DNA from: Streptomyces sp. NBC_00459
GTDB lineage: Bacteria > Actinomycetota > Actinomycetes > Streptomycetales > Streptomycetaceae
Reading direction: 5' to 3'
Assembly: GCF_036013955.1 (NCBI RefSeq)
Contig: NZ_CP107903.1
Coordinates: 3,596,001-3,660,000, forward strand
DNA: 64,000 nt
Below, one piece after another: positions 17,437-25,608 of the stretch. Under the pieces are notes generated by a model that saw only the letters and a list, made by a program, of their open reading frames with translations, made no database searches and had not been told where the DNA came from. Numbering within the stretch: the stretch's first letter is position 1; each line of letters begins with the position of its first letter. A program made the position numbers and the translations under genes.

Positions 17437-18108
17437 TCAGACGGCCGCGCCCGTCAGGTACGCCGACACGATCACGTTCGCCGTGTAGGTGCGGGAGGCC
17501 CGGTCGAACGTACCGCCGCAGGTGATGAGCCGGAGTTCCGCGCGGCCCGACTGCCGTGTGCCGTACGCCTGTTGGGCGTCGAAGCGGTCGCGGGACAGGA
17601 CCCGGACGTCGTCGACGGTGAACTCGGCGACCTTGCCGTCGGCGCGGGTGACCCGGATCGTCGCGCCCGGCCGCAGGGTGCTGACCTTGTAGAAGACGGC
17701 GGGCCTGGTCTCGGTGTCGACGTGTCCGACGAGGAGGGCGGTACCGGCGGCGCCGGGCCGGGTGCCGGATCCGTACCAGCCCACGACGCCCGCCTGGTCG
17801 AAGGGCGGCGGGTCGATCGCGCCGAGCCGGTCGAGGCCGCGGGCCACCACCGGGGCCTGCACGCCGAGTTCGGGTATGTCCACGCGCTGCGGCAGGGCGC
17901 CGCTCAACGGTTCGTGCGCGGGCGGGAGTTCGGGGTCCGGGGGGCGGCCGACGGCGGCGACGTCGCCGGTGGTCGGCGCGGATATGCCATGGCGTACGTC
18001 GGTCATCTCGCGGCCCCACAGCCACAGCCCGAGAAGCAGCAGCGCCCAGGTCACGCCCATGGTCAGGCGCCCGGTGCCGGGGGATCGTTCGCGGTCGTCG
18101 TCGGACAT
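17437..18108 (-). CDS. Class F sortase
   Basis: A 223-residue membrane-anchored transpeptidase. One N-terminal helix (about 18-32) is followed by the sortase fold with the catalytic His129 in LVGHVDT, Cys197 in LITCGG and Arg206. The TLxTC-type motif is replaced by RLITCGG, as in class F enzymes. The stop of the upstream gene is six bases away, so the two form an operon. That partner has a signal peptide and a C-terminal membrane segment and may be its substrate, although it lacks a recognisable LPxTG-like pentapeptide. Confidence 0.9.
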   Translation of the reverse strand: MSDDDRERSPGTGRLTMGVTWALLLLGLWLWGREMTDVRHGISAPTTGDVAAVGRPPDPELPPAHEPLSGALPQRVDIPELGVQAPVVARGLDRLGAIDPPPFDQAGVVGWYGSGTRPGAAGTALLVGHVDTETRPAVFYKVSTLRPGATIRVTRADGKVAEFTVDDVRVLSRDRFDAQQAYGTRQSGRAELRLITCGGTFDRASRTYTANVIVSAYLTGAAV

Positions 18109-18114
18109 GGCGTC

Positions 18115-18696
18115 TCAGTCCGTCCCACGGCCCCGGCGGAACCCGCGCACCGCGACGACGACCGCCGCCACACCCGCGAGGACGAGACCGACCACCGCCT
18201 GCCGGGTGCCGGGGCCGGTGCCCCGGGCCTCGTCGGCGGCCAGTTCCTCCGCCGCACCGCCACCACCGGCGGGCACGGGGGCGACGGGCGAGGCGGCGGC
18301 CGTACGGGAGGGCTCGACGGGGGACTGCTTGTCGGCCCCTTCGTCCGCTTCCTTGGCGGCCACGGCGATCACGCCCCTGACCTTGCCCTCCTGCCCGCCG
18401 CAGCCGACCGTGACGTCGTACGTGCCAGGCGCGAGCGAGGAGCGGACGCGGGACCCGCCGACGAGCGCCCCGTCCTGCCCCTGCACGGCGAGCAGCACAT
18501 CGGCGACGAAGGCCTCCGACTTCGCGGTCCCCGTCTTGCCCGTACAGCCGCGTACGACCAGCCGTACGTCGCTGCCGGGTGCCGGGGACGCCGGAGTCAC
18601 CGAGACGCCCCCGCCGGCGGCGAACGCAACGGGTACGGGAGCGAGCGCTGCGGCGACCGTGGCACCGGCACAGAGAGTGAGCCGCACAAAACCCAT
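18115..18696 (-). CDS. Secreted, C-terminally membrane-anchored protein next to sortase
   Basis: 193 residues from the ATG at 18696, preceded by GGAGG. An N-terminal signal peptide ends near AFA-AGG. The middle domain contains 'PASPAPGSDVRLVVRGC' and 'LAPGTYDVTVGCGG', looking like an Ig-like extracellular fold with paired cysteines. A Gly/Ala/Pro linker follows, then a hydrophobic segment 'AVVGLVLAGVAAVVVAV' and a basic tail RGFRRGRGTD. This is the layout of a surface protein processed by sortase, but no LPxTG or LAxTG motif is present before the helix (the sequence reads ARGTGPGTRQ). It is probably co-expressed with the class F sortase. Confidence 0.72.
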   Translation of the reverse strand: MGFVRLTLCAGATVAAALAPVPVAFAAGGGVSVTPASPAPGSDVRLVVRGCTGKTGTAKSEAFVADVLLAVQGQDGALVGGSRVRSSLAPGTYDVTVGCGGQEGKVRGVIAVAAKEADEGADKQSPVEPSRTAAASPVAPVPAGGGGAAEELAADEARGTGPGTRQAVVGLVLAGVAAVVVAVRGFRRGRGTD

Positions 18697-18703
18697 CGTG
18701 AAC

Positions 18704-18719
18704 CTCCAGACATCTGGAG
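18704..18719 (-). promoter_or_regulatory. Inverted repeat covering the ribosome-binding site of the surface-protein gene
   Basis: CTCCAGA and TCTGGAG (seven-base perfect arms, CA between) overlap the GGAGG that precedes the start at 18696. In RNA this small hairpin could hide the ribosome-binding site, or the palindrome could be a protein-binding site. Confidence 0.3.
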
Positions 18720-18815
18720 ACTCCTCCTCCGGGCCCCGGTCCGCATCTCCGGAGCGGGTACGGCTGCTCCGTACGGGTTGTGGATGGTTTGGCTCGGGCG
18801 CGAAGGACGACCGGC

Positions 18816-19595
18816 TCAGACGCGGTCGACGAGGTCCGCGATGGAGTTGACGATCTTGGACGGGCGGTACGGGAAGTTCTCGACCTGGTCGGGGCCGGTC
18901 AGACCGGTGAGCACCAGGAAGGTCTGCATCCCGGCCTCGATGCCGGCCAGGACGTCGGTGTCCATGCGGTCGCCGATCATCGCGCTGGTCTCGGAGTGGG
19001 CGCCGATCGCGTTCAGCCCGGTCCGCATCATCAGGGGGTTCGGCTTGCCCGCGAAGTACGGCTTCCGGCCGGTCGCCTTGGTGATCAGTGCGGCCACCGC
19101 GCCGGTCGCGGGCAGCGGGCCCTCGGTGGAGGGGCCGGTCTCGTCCGGGTTGGTGGCGATGAAACGGGCGCCGCCCTCGATCAGGCGTACAGCCTTGGTC
19201 ATGGCCTCGAAGGAGTAGGTGCGGGTCTCGCCCAGGACCACGTAGTCGGGCTCGTGGTCGGTGAGGATGTACCCGATGTCGTGCAGGGCGGTGGTCAGGC
19301 CGGCCTCGCCGATGACGTAGGCGGTCCCGCCGGGGCGCTGGTCGTCGAGGAACTTGGCGGTGGCGAGCGCCGAGGTCCAGATGTTGTCGACGGGCACCTC
19401 CAGGCCCATGCGGCGCAGGCGGGCGTGCAGGTCGCGCGGGGTGTAGATCGAGTTGTTGGTGAGCACCAGGAAGGGCTTGCCCGACTCGCGCAGCTTCTTG
19501 ATGAAGGCATCGGCGCCGGGGATCGGCACGCCCTCGTGAATGAGCACACCGTCCATGTCGGTGAGCCACGAGTCGATGGGCTTGCGGTCTGCCAT
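18816..19595 (-). CDS. HAD-IIA family phosphatase (NagD-like)
   Basis: A 259-residue cytoplasmic HAD hydrolase. The nucleophile motif is DMDGVL with Asp13 and Asp15, motif II is LTNNS, and motif IV is 'MIGDRMDTDVLAG'. A capping domain of class IIA type sits between, and AGKPNP precedes motif IV. NagD-type proteins dephosphorylate nucleotides or sugar phosphates as housekeeping or detoxifying enzymes. The exact substrate is unknown. The start has GGAGACCGGAC upstream. It shows no obvious link to the sortase pair downstream. Confidence 0.9.
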   Translation of the reverse strand: MADRKPIDSWLTDMDGVLIHEGVPIPGADAFIKKLRESGKPFLVLTNNSIYTPRDLHARLRRMGLEVPVDNIWTSALATAKFLDDQRPGGTAYVIGEAGLTTALHDIGYILTDHEPDYVVLGETRTYSFEAMTKAVRLIEGGARFIATNPDETGPSTEGPLPATGAVAALITKATGRKPYFAGKPNPLMMRTGLNAIGAHSETSAMIGDRMDTDVLAGIEAGMQTFLVLTGLTGPDQVENFPYRPSKIVNSIADLVDRV

Positions 19596-19713
19596 GTCCG
19601 GTCTCCTGCTCCTGCACTGCGATCTGCGTTGCGTCCAGCATTTCCGTACACGCGTACGAGGTGTCGCGTGCGCCCCAGCCTGTCACAGCCCGGATCTTGG
19701 GGGAATGGCCGGT

Positions 19714-20496
19714 TTATGTCCGTCCCACGGGTCGGACCCGGGCGAGCAGCATCATTCCGGCACCGGCCAGCACCAGGGCGAGGGCGATGCCCGCGAGGCG
19801 GAGGGCGGTGTCGTGCCGACCGGTGCCGGCGAGCTCGCCGATGTGCGGTGGCAGTCCGTCCCGTACGCCGGGTACGGGACGGGTGGACGACGGGTCGGTG
19901 GCGGAGGAGGCGGGGGCTACGACGCGGAAACGGTAGTCGTTGGACTGGCCGACCCAGTCGCCGTCGCCGTCGTGCCGCTGGACCACGGCGGCGTTGGCGA
20001 CGACGTCGTTGGCCACCGCTCCGGCGCCGATCGCGAGCCGCACCCGCACGGAGACGGTCCGCCCGGGCCCGACGGTGAACCCGGGAAACCCGTCGCCGTC
20101 GAACACCCCGATGGTCTCGTCGGCGTCGGTGGCCTCGAACCGCACCGGGTAGGGGCGGGTGCGGTGCTCGTCGTAGAACTCCAGGCGCGGCTGAGCCGTC
20201 GTCAGGGCACGGCGCTCGTCGACGAGTACGAGGACGGGGTGGATGTCCGTGCAGACGCGGGCGGTGTTGTTGGTGAGGTCGAGGCGCCAGGTCCGGTGCT
20301 CACCACCGGCTTCGTAGGCGGCGGGGCCGCCGTGGATGCGGGTGGTGAGGGGGAAGGTCCGGTCGGTGGGGGCGGTGGCGCAGGTGGCCGCGGGGGCGAG
20401 GGCGGGGGCGGCCAGGGCGCCCGGCGCGGCGAGGAGGGCGGCGGTCACGGTCGCGGTGACGGTCGTGGTCACGCAGGTACACAGTCGCATGAACAC
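19714..20496 (-). CDS. Secreted protein with LAGTG sortase signal
   Basis: A 260-residue exported protein. The signal peptide runs to about residue 30 (AAPGALAAP). The C terminus has LAGTG at 222-226, a hydrophobic helix, and the basic tail ARVRPVGRT. LAxTG is the sorting motif of class E sortases in Streptomyces, so this is probably covalently attached to peptidoglycan. The body is about 180 residues and contains 'RTWRLDLTNNTARVC' and 'VSVRVRLAIGAGA', suggestive of a beta-sandwich. Function unknown. A class E sortase is encoded at 29366-30163. The start is either the first ATG (20496) or a second ATG two codons later; neither has a strong ribosome-binding site. Confidence 0.78.
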   Translation of the reverse strand: MFMRLCTCVTTTVTATVTAALLAAPGALAAPALAPAATCATAPTDRTFPLTTRIHGGPAAYEAGGEHRTWRLDLTNNTARVCTDIHPVLVLVDERRALTTAQPRLEFYDEHRTRPYPVRFEATDADETIGVFDGDGFPGFTVGPGRTVSVRVRLAIGAGAVANDVVANAAVVQRHDGDGDWVGQSNDYRFRVVAPASSATDPSSTRPVPGVRDGLPPHIGELAGTGRHDTALRLAGIALALVLAGAGMMLLARVRPVGRT

Positions 20497-20632
20497 ATGA
20501 CCATGCCGGTGTGGTGGGGTCGGTGGACGGCACCGCTCCGGGGGGTGTGGCGCTACGCCCCGAACGGGCTCGCGAATGCGCCCGATCGGCGGATGCGACG
20601 GACGCGGCGGATGCGGGGGACGCGGCGGTGAT

Positions 20633-21058
20633 TCACGCTTCTTCGTCGGCGTGGGTGAGATGGCCGTCGGTGAGGCGCCAGTAGTGGAGGTGGTGGGTCT
20701 GGCGCCAGGTCTCGGGGCCGGCGAGGCCCTGCGCGATCCAGGCGTGGAGTTGCGGGAGTGCGGCTTCCTTCAGGGTGGCGCGGATGACGGCTCGGTCGGC
20801 CGCGTCGACCGGGTGGACGTCCACGTAGAAGCCGACGCTGTCCGGGTGGATGCCCCCGCCGTAGGTGCGGGACTCGGGGGCGAGCCACCTGGCTCCGAGC
20901 ACGATCGTCCCGCTGTCGGTCCCGGTGAGGAAGCTCAACTCCCTTATGTGGGAGGCGAGATCACCGAGGGACTCGTTGACGTCGGTGGTGGTCAGCGGCC
21001 AGGCACGATGCCGGGGAAGTCTGCGGCTGCGGCGCCGGCGCCGGTTGCGTGCGGTCAT
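20633..21058 (-). CDS. Hypothetical protein
   Basis: About 141 residues if started at the ATG at 21058 (MTARNRRRRRSRR), with an in-frame alternative 12 codons earlier. The N terminus is an Arg-rich tail. The rest is a compact soluble domain with 'GDLASHIRELSFLTGTDSG' and 'AGPETWRQTHHLHYWRL'. Composition and codon use fit a real Streptomyces gene. I do not recognise the family. It lies between the LAGTG protein and the ROK regulator, all leftward, with gaps of about 90-140 bases. Confidence 0.6.
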   Translation of the reverse strand: MTARNRRRRRSRRLPRHRAWPLTTTDVNESLGDLASHIRELSFLTGTDSGTIVLGARWLAPESRTYGGGIHPDSVGFYVDVHPVDAADRAVIRATLKEAALPQLHAWIAQGLAGPETWRQTHHLHYWRLTDGHLTHADEEA

Positions 21059-21145
21059 GGGCTGAGGATCGCAGGATTGGGCGGCCGGCCCCACGGAGTT
21101 TTTCCGGGGAAGGGGGAGGGAGGAGTCGCACGGGCGGTGGTCCCG

Positions 21146-22849
21146 CTATCCCTCGGCCCGTCCGAACAGCGGCGCGAGGAGCAGTTGGGCCGCGCCCTCG
21201 GCGACTCCGCGCGCCCCGCCGGGGGCGACCCGCACGGGCACCGGCTGCTCGGCGCCCTCGCGCCGGGCGCGGCCGGTGAGAACGGCGGCTACCCCTAGTA
21301 CGAACCGTTCCGGTTCCGCGGCGACGGTACGACCGCCCAGCAGCACCCGGTCGATGTCCAGCAGCCCCACGAGGTTCGCGGCGCCGGCGCCGAGCACCCG
21401 GGCCGCCTCGTCCAGGTCGCCCCGCGCAACGGCGCCGAGACACAGCGCCTCGATGCAGCCTCGGTCGCCGCAGCTACAGGGCGGCCCGTCCAGTTGGACG
21501 ACCTGGTGCCCGAACTCGCCCGCGCCGGTCCTGGTCCCCCGGTGCAGCGCGCCGCCGATCACCAGACCGGCCCCGAGCCCCGTACCGAGGTGGAGGTAGG
21601 CGAAGGATCCGCCCTCGCCCCCGAGCGCCAGCCCGAGCGCGGCGGCGTTGGTGTCCTTGTCGACGGCGACCGGCACCCCGAGCCGCCGTGCCAGCGCATC
21701 CCGCAACGGAAACCCGTCCCACTCGGGAAACCCGGTGACCCGGTGCAGCACGCCCCGGACGTGATCGAGCGGCCCGGGCAGAGCCACCCCGACCCCGAGC
21801 AGGACACCGCCTCGCACACCCGACCCACCGGGCCCGCCGGGCCCACCGGCCTCACCGGGCCCGCCAATCGCACCGGACCTGCCGACCTCCCCGGCCACCC
21901 CTGGTTCGCCTGGGACGACGGCCTCCCCGGGGTCTCCGGGGTCCCCGAGCTCTCCGGGCTCCCCGCCGAGCAGCGCCTCGGCCTTCGGCGACCCTTCGCC
22001 GAGCCGTGCCCCGCTCCTCCCGTGCCACCCGCCGCGCGGCGCCCCGGCCTCCCTGCGCGACACCTCGCTCGCTCCCGACTTCCCGCCGGACAGTCCACCG
22101 GCATCCCCCGGCCCTCCGCCGAGCGGCGCCTCGTCCTCCCCGGGCCCCCCACCAAGCAGCGCCTCACCCTGCCTCGGCTCCCCACCAAGCAGCACCGCGA
22201 TCTCCCCGCGCGACGCCCCGCTCGCCCCGGGCCGCCCGCCCGGCAGTACCTCCCACTCCCGCGCCCCCTCGCCGCGAAGCGCCACGCTCCTCCCGGGCCC
22301 TCCGCCAAGGAGCGCTCCGACCTGCCCGCGCGGCAGCCCGCTCGTCCCCGGCCCCCCGCCGAGCAGTCCCCCAGCGCCCCCCAGCCCTCCCCCGAGCAGC
22401 GCCTCCACCTCGCCGGCCACCCCCTCGACCACCTCATCCGCGCCCGCGCCCAGGTCCAGCGGCGCTCGCCGCTCCCCCACCACGGTCCCCATGAGGTCGA
22501 CCAGCACCACCCTCACCTCGTCCCGGTCCAGGTGGACGCCCACCGCGTGGCCCGCCTCCGGCACCAGCCGCAGTACCGTGCGCGGCTTGCCGCCCGTCGA
22601 GGCGCGGTGGCCCGCCTGGGCGGCCAGGCCCTCTGCGCGCAGACGTGCGGTGATCTTGCTGACCGCCTGGGGGGTCAGACCGGTCCGCTCGGCCAGTTCG
22701 AGGCGGCTGATGCCCTCGGCACCGGCCGTGCGCAGGAGGTCGAGGACGAGTGCGGCGTTGTGGCTGCGCAGGGCCGGCAGGTTCACCCCGGGAACCGTGA
22801 CGGTGGCGGTCGTGGTGGGGGTGGCGTTCGTCCTGTTCACGCGAACCAT
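21146..22849 (-). CDS. ROK family transcriptional regulator with large glycine-rich repeat insert
   Basis: 567 residues from the ATG at 22849 (GGGGACA just upstream); the open frame beyond that is antisense to the next gene. A winged helix at about 25-95 ('SRLELAERTGLTPQAVSKITARL') leads into the ROK ATPase-like fold. The zinc motif CSCGDRGC is at 458-465 with GH preceding, and VDKDTNAAA at 397. A typical ROK protein is about 380-400 residues; the excess is residues 151-347, a Gly/Glu/Pro-rich tract in 11-residue units of the form LLGGGPGxxxA. The divergent oxidoreductase operon across a perfect palindrome is the probable target, and a sugar is the likely effector. Confidence 0.85.
   Translation of the reverse strand: MVRVNRTNATPTTTATVTVPGVNLPALRSHNAALVLDLLRTAGAEGISRLELAERTGLTPQAVSKITARLRAEGLAAQAGHRASTGGKPRTVLRLVPEAGHAVGVHLDRDEVRVVLVDLMGTVVGERRAPLDLGAGADEVVEGVAGEVEALLGGGLGGAGGLLGGGPGTSGLPRGQVGALLGGGPGRSVALRGEGAREWEVLPGGRPGASGASRGEIAVLLGGEPRQGEALLGGGPGEDEAPLGGGPGDAGGLSGGKSGASEVSRREAGAPRGGWHGRSGARLGEGSPKAEALLGGEPGELGDPGDPGEAVVPGEPGVAGEVGRSGAIGGPGEAGGPGGPGGSGVRGGVLLGVGVALPGPLDHVRGVLHRVTGFPEWDGFPLRDALARRLGVPVAVDKDTNAAALGLALGGEGGSFAYLHLGTGLGAGLVIGGALHRGTRTGAGEFGHQVVQLDGPPCSCGDRGCIEALCLGAVARGDLDEAARVLGAGAANLVGLLDIDRVLLGGRTVAAEPERFVLGVAAVLTGRARREGAEQPVPVRVAPGGARGVAEGAAQLLLAPLFGRAEG
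21809..22399 (-). repeat. 33-bp-period coding repeats inside the ROK gene
   Basis: Degenerate tandem units encode LLGGGPG followed by about four variable residues, at least twelve times, then a GGPGEAGGPGG-type ending. They interrupt the ROK fold between the first beta-strands and 'VGVALPGPLD'. The frame is kept throughout, and no stop codon occurs. Confidence 0.8.
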
Positions 22850-22864
22850 TGTCCCCGGCGCTTG

Positions 22865-22891
22865 CACTTTGGCAACAGCGTTGCCAAAGTG
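22865..22891. promoter_or_regulatory. Perfect palindromic operator between ROK gene and oxidoreductase operon
   Basis: Twelve-base perfect arms CACTTTGGCAAC and GTTGCCAAAGTG flank AGC. The site begins 16 bases upstream of the ROK start and ends 7 bases before the oxidoreductase ATG, so it overlaps both initiation regions. ROK repressors bind long inverted repeats of this kind. Confidence 0.75.
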
Positions 22892-22897
22892 GACGGC

Positions 22898-24007
22898 ATG
22901 ACTGGTACGACTGGTACGACTGGAATGCCCCGCACGTCCGGTGCACCCCTCCGCCTCGGCCTCGTCGGGTACGGCCTCGCGGGCTCCGTCTTCCACGCCC
23001 CGCTGATCGCCGCCACCGAGGGCCTCGTCCTCGACACGGTCGTCACGGCGAACCCCGAGCGGCAGGCGCAGGCCCGCGCCGGGTTCCCGGACGTACGGAT
23101 CGCCGCCACCCCGGACGAGCTGTTCGCCCGCGCCGACGAGCTGGACCTGGTCGTCGTCGCGTCCCCGAACAAGACGCACGTCCCGCTGGCCACCGCCGCA
23201 CTCAAGGCGGGTCTGCCGGTCGTGGTCGACAAGCCGGTCGCGGGCACGGCGGCCGAGGCGCGTGACCTCGCCGCCCTCGCCGACCAGCAGGGACTGCTCC
23301 TCTCCGTCTTCCAGAACCGCCGCTGGGACCATGACTTCCGCACGCTCCGCAAGCTGGTCGCGGAGGGCGAGCTGGGCGACGTGTGGCGGTTCGAGTCACG
23401 GTTCGAGCGGTGGCGACCGCAGACCAAGGGCGGCTGGCGCGAGTCCGGCGACCCGGCGGAGTTCGGCGGCCTGCTGTACGACCTCGGCAGTCACGTCGTC
23501 GACCAGGCACTGGTCCTCTTCGGCCCCGTCGCCTCCGTGTACGCCGAGACGGACATCCGCCGCCAGGGCGCCGAGACCGACGACGACACGTTCATCGCCC
23601 TCACCCACACGAGCGGCGTCCGCACCCATCTGTACGTCTCCGCGACCACCGCCCAACTCGGGCCGAGGTTCAGGGTGTTGGGCTCGCGGGCCGGGTACGT
23701 GAAGTACGGCCTCGATCCGCAGGAGGACGCCCTGAAGGCGGGCGGGCGGCCGGGGGACGCGGGCTGGGGGCTCGAACCCGAGAGCATGTGGGGGCGCGTC
23801 GGGGCCGGCGAGTCCCCGCTCACGGGTGGCGGACGACCGGAGCCGACACTGCCCGGCTCGTACGAGAAGTACTACTCTGCGATCGCCGCGGCCCTGCGCG
23901 ACGGCGGTCCCAACCCGGTGACCGCGCTGGAGGCGGCAGCCGCGCTCGACGTGCTGGAGGCGGCCCGGCGTTCCGCGAACGAGAAGGTGACGGTGACCCT
24001 GCGATGA
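22898..24007 (+). CDS. Gfo/Idh/MocA family oxidoreductase
   Basis: 369 residues. The NAD(P)-binding Rossmann motif 'LGLVGYGLAGSVFHAPL' is near residue 20, the EKP-type motif appears as VVVDKPVA, and 'LYDLGSHVVDQALVLFG' carries the conserved C-terminal histidine. The protein resembles YvaA/IolW-like sugar or inositol dehydrogenases. The ATG at 22898 is followed by a short tandem repeat encoding MTGTTGTTG. It starts seven bases after the ROK palindrome and has little room for a ribosome-binding site. Its stop overlaps the next gene as ATGA. Likely induced by the sugar sensed by the ROK protein. Confidence 0.88.
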   Translation: MTGTTGTTGMPRTSGAPLRLGLVGYGLAGSVFHAPLIAATEGLVLDTVVTANPERQAQARAGFPDVRIAATPDELFARADELDLVVVASPNKTHVPLATAALKAGLPVVVDKPVAGTAAEARDLAALADQQGLLLSVFQNRRWDHDFRTLRKLVAEGELGDVWRFESRFERWRPQTKGGWRESGDPAEFGGLLYDLGSHVVDQALVLFGPVASVYAETDIRRQGAETDDDTFIALTHTSGVRTHLYVSATTAQLGPRFRVLGSRAGYVKYGLDPQEDALKAGGRPGDAGWGLEPESMWGRVGAGESPLTGGGRPEPTLPGSYEKYYSAIAAALRDGGPNPVTALEAAAALDVLEAARRSANEKVTVTLR

Positions 24008-24543
24008 CCAGCCACAGCCAGAAGGCCGGCAGCCACAAGGTGAGCGGACAGCCGTCGCTCGGGCCGCGCATCGCGCCCGAACTCACCCCGAGCGTCGAGG
24101 AACTCGAAGCACAGCAACGGCACCTGGTGTTCCGGCAGTTCTCGTACGAGGACGCGTGGGCGCTGGGTTCGCTGCTGGTGGAGCTGGCGCGGGAGCGGCA
24201 GGCGCCGGTGGCCGTCGACATCCACCGGGCCGGTCAGCAGCTCTTCCACGCCGCCCTGCCCGGCTCGACCCCCGACAACGACGCCTGGATCGACCGCAAG
24301 CGCCGGGTGGTGGAGCGCTACGGCGCCCCCTCCTACCTGGTGGGCGCCCGATTCCGCGCCAAGGGCACGACGTTCGAGGACGACTCGCGCCTCGACCCCG
24401 ACACCTATGCGGCCCACGGCGGCTCGTTCCCGATCACCGTCGAGGGCGTCGGCGTGATCGGGTCGGTGACGGTGTCGGGGCTGCCCCAGCTCCAGGACCA
24501 CCGCATGGTCGTGGAGGCGCTGGAGATCTTCCTCAAGGTGTGA
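24004..24543 (+). CDS. HbpS/GlcG-like heme-degrading-domain protein (UPF0303)
   Basis: 179 residues, ATGA-overlapping with the oxidoreductase. The domain 'SYEDAWALGSLLVELARER' followed by 'PVAVDIHRAGQQLFHAALPG' and 'GSFPITVEGVGVIGSVTVSGL' is the DUF336/UPF0303 fold of HbpS and GlcG. Some members bind heme or corrinoids; many accompany sugar or glycolate catabolism genes and their role is not known. The first 30 residues are a polar extension without a signal peptide, so it is probably cytoplasmic. Confidence 0.82.
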   Translation: MTSHSQKAGSHKVSGQPSLGPRIAPELTPSVEELEAQQRHLVFRQFSYEDAWALGSLLVELARERQAPVAVDIHRAGQQLFHAALPGSTPDNDAWIDRKRRVVERYGAPSYLVGARFRAKGTTFEDDSRLDPDTYAAHGGSFPITVEGVGVIGSVTVSGLPQLQDHRMVVEALEIFLKV

Positions 24544-24617
24544 CGGGAATTATCCCGAGGGACCCTCCGTTTCAGGGAGCCAGGCACGGCATCCGGACTC
24601 GGAGGGGAACAGAACCG

Positions 24618-25508
24618 ATGACCCAGGTCAGCACGTCACAGGTCGGCTCACTGAAGGAAACCGTCGGGCGGTACGGCATCTGGAGTTTCGGGCTGCGTTC
24701 GGAGGACCGCGAGGGGCTCACCGAGCGCACCGAGGCCGCCGCCGAACTGGAGGAACTGGGCTTCCGCGCCCTCTGGTTGGGCGGCAGCCCGGGCGTACAG
24801 CAGGCGGTCCCGCTCGTCCGGGCGACCTCGCGGCTCGTCGTGGCGACCGGCATCCAGAGCATCTGGCAGCACGGGGCCACCGAAACGGCGTCCGCCGTAG
24901 CGGAGTTGGAGGCGACCCATCCCAGCCGCTTCCTGCTCGGCCTGGGGGTGAGCCACGCCGGGATGGCGGACCGCTACCGTCGCCCGTACGCCTCGATGGT
25001 CGAGTACCTCGACGCCCTGGACGCGGCCGGACTGTCCGCCGACCGCCGGGTGCTGGCCGCGCTCGGCCCGAAGATGCTGGGGCTCTCGCGGGACCGCGCC
25101 GCCGGCTCGCACCCGTATCTGGTGACCCCCGAGCACACCGCGCAGGCTCGTGAAGCGTTGGGCGAAACGCCTTTGCTGGCACCGGAGTTGAAGGTCGTAC
25201 TGGACACCGACCCGGAACGGGCCCGGACGACCGCCCGTGGCACCCTCGCCATGTATCTGGCCCTGCCGAACTACACCAACAACTTCCTGCGTATCGGCTT
25301 CACCGAGGACGACATCAAGGACGGCGGCAGCGACCGTCTTGTCGACGCGGTGTTCGCCTGGGGCAGCGAGGACCGGATCCGTGAGCGGATCGACGCCTTC
25401 CACACGGCGGGCGCGGACCATGTCACCCTCCAGGTCATCGAGGACCAGAGCAGGGGCACCCTCCCTCGCGACGGCTGGCGCCGGCTGGCGGGCCTGCTGA
25501 AGCCCTGA
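24618..25508 (+). CDS. LLM class F420-dependent oxidoreductase
   Basis: 296 residues from the ATG at 24618, which has GGAGGGGAAC ten bases upstream. The luciferase-like TIM barrel is evident from 'RLVVATGIQSIWQHGATETA' and 'HPSRFLLGLGVSHAG', and the C terminus has 'RIRERIDAFHTAGADHVTLQ'. The pattern matches the TIGR03620-type F420 family common in actinomycetes. Substrate unknown. It follows the ROK-linked pair by about 75 bases and could be in the same transcript. Confidence 0.85.
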   Translation: MTQVSTSQVGSLKETVGRYGIWSFGLRSEDREGLTERTEAAAELEELGFRALWLGGSPGVQQAVPLVRATSRLVVATGIQSIWQHGATETASAVAELEATHPSRFLLGLGVSHAGMADRYRRPYASMVEYLDALDAAGLSADRRVLAALGPKMLGLSRDRAAGSHPYLVTPEHTAQAREALGETPLLAPELKVVLDTDPERARTTARGTLAMYLALPNYTNNFLRIGFTEDDIKDGGSDRLVDAVFAWGSEDRIRERIDAFHTAGADHVTLQVIEDQSRGTLPRDGWRRLAGLLKP

Positions 25509-25608
25509 ACCGGCGGCGTTTCCTCCGGATGTGTTCGGTCGTTGGTCTGCACGTGTCATCGGGCGGGATCCAGGAGCCCGGTGACACGCATGCGAACGGA
25601 GAAGTCCC

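Noticed and set aside
21494..22897. Long plus-strand open frame rich in Pro and Arg upstream of the oxidoreductase
   Set aside because: It is the antisense of the ROK gene. Its apparent protein is low-complexity with no start signal, and the real oxidoreductase begins at 22898.
22899..22925. CRISPR-like look of short repeats (also at 36441, 57591 and 61052)
   Set aside because: The units are 9-18 bases with no unique spacers and they lie inside coding frames; they are tandem repeats, not a CRISPR array.
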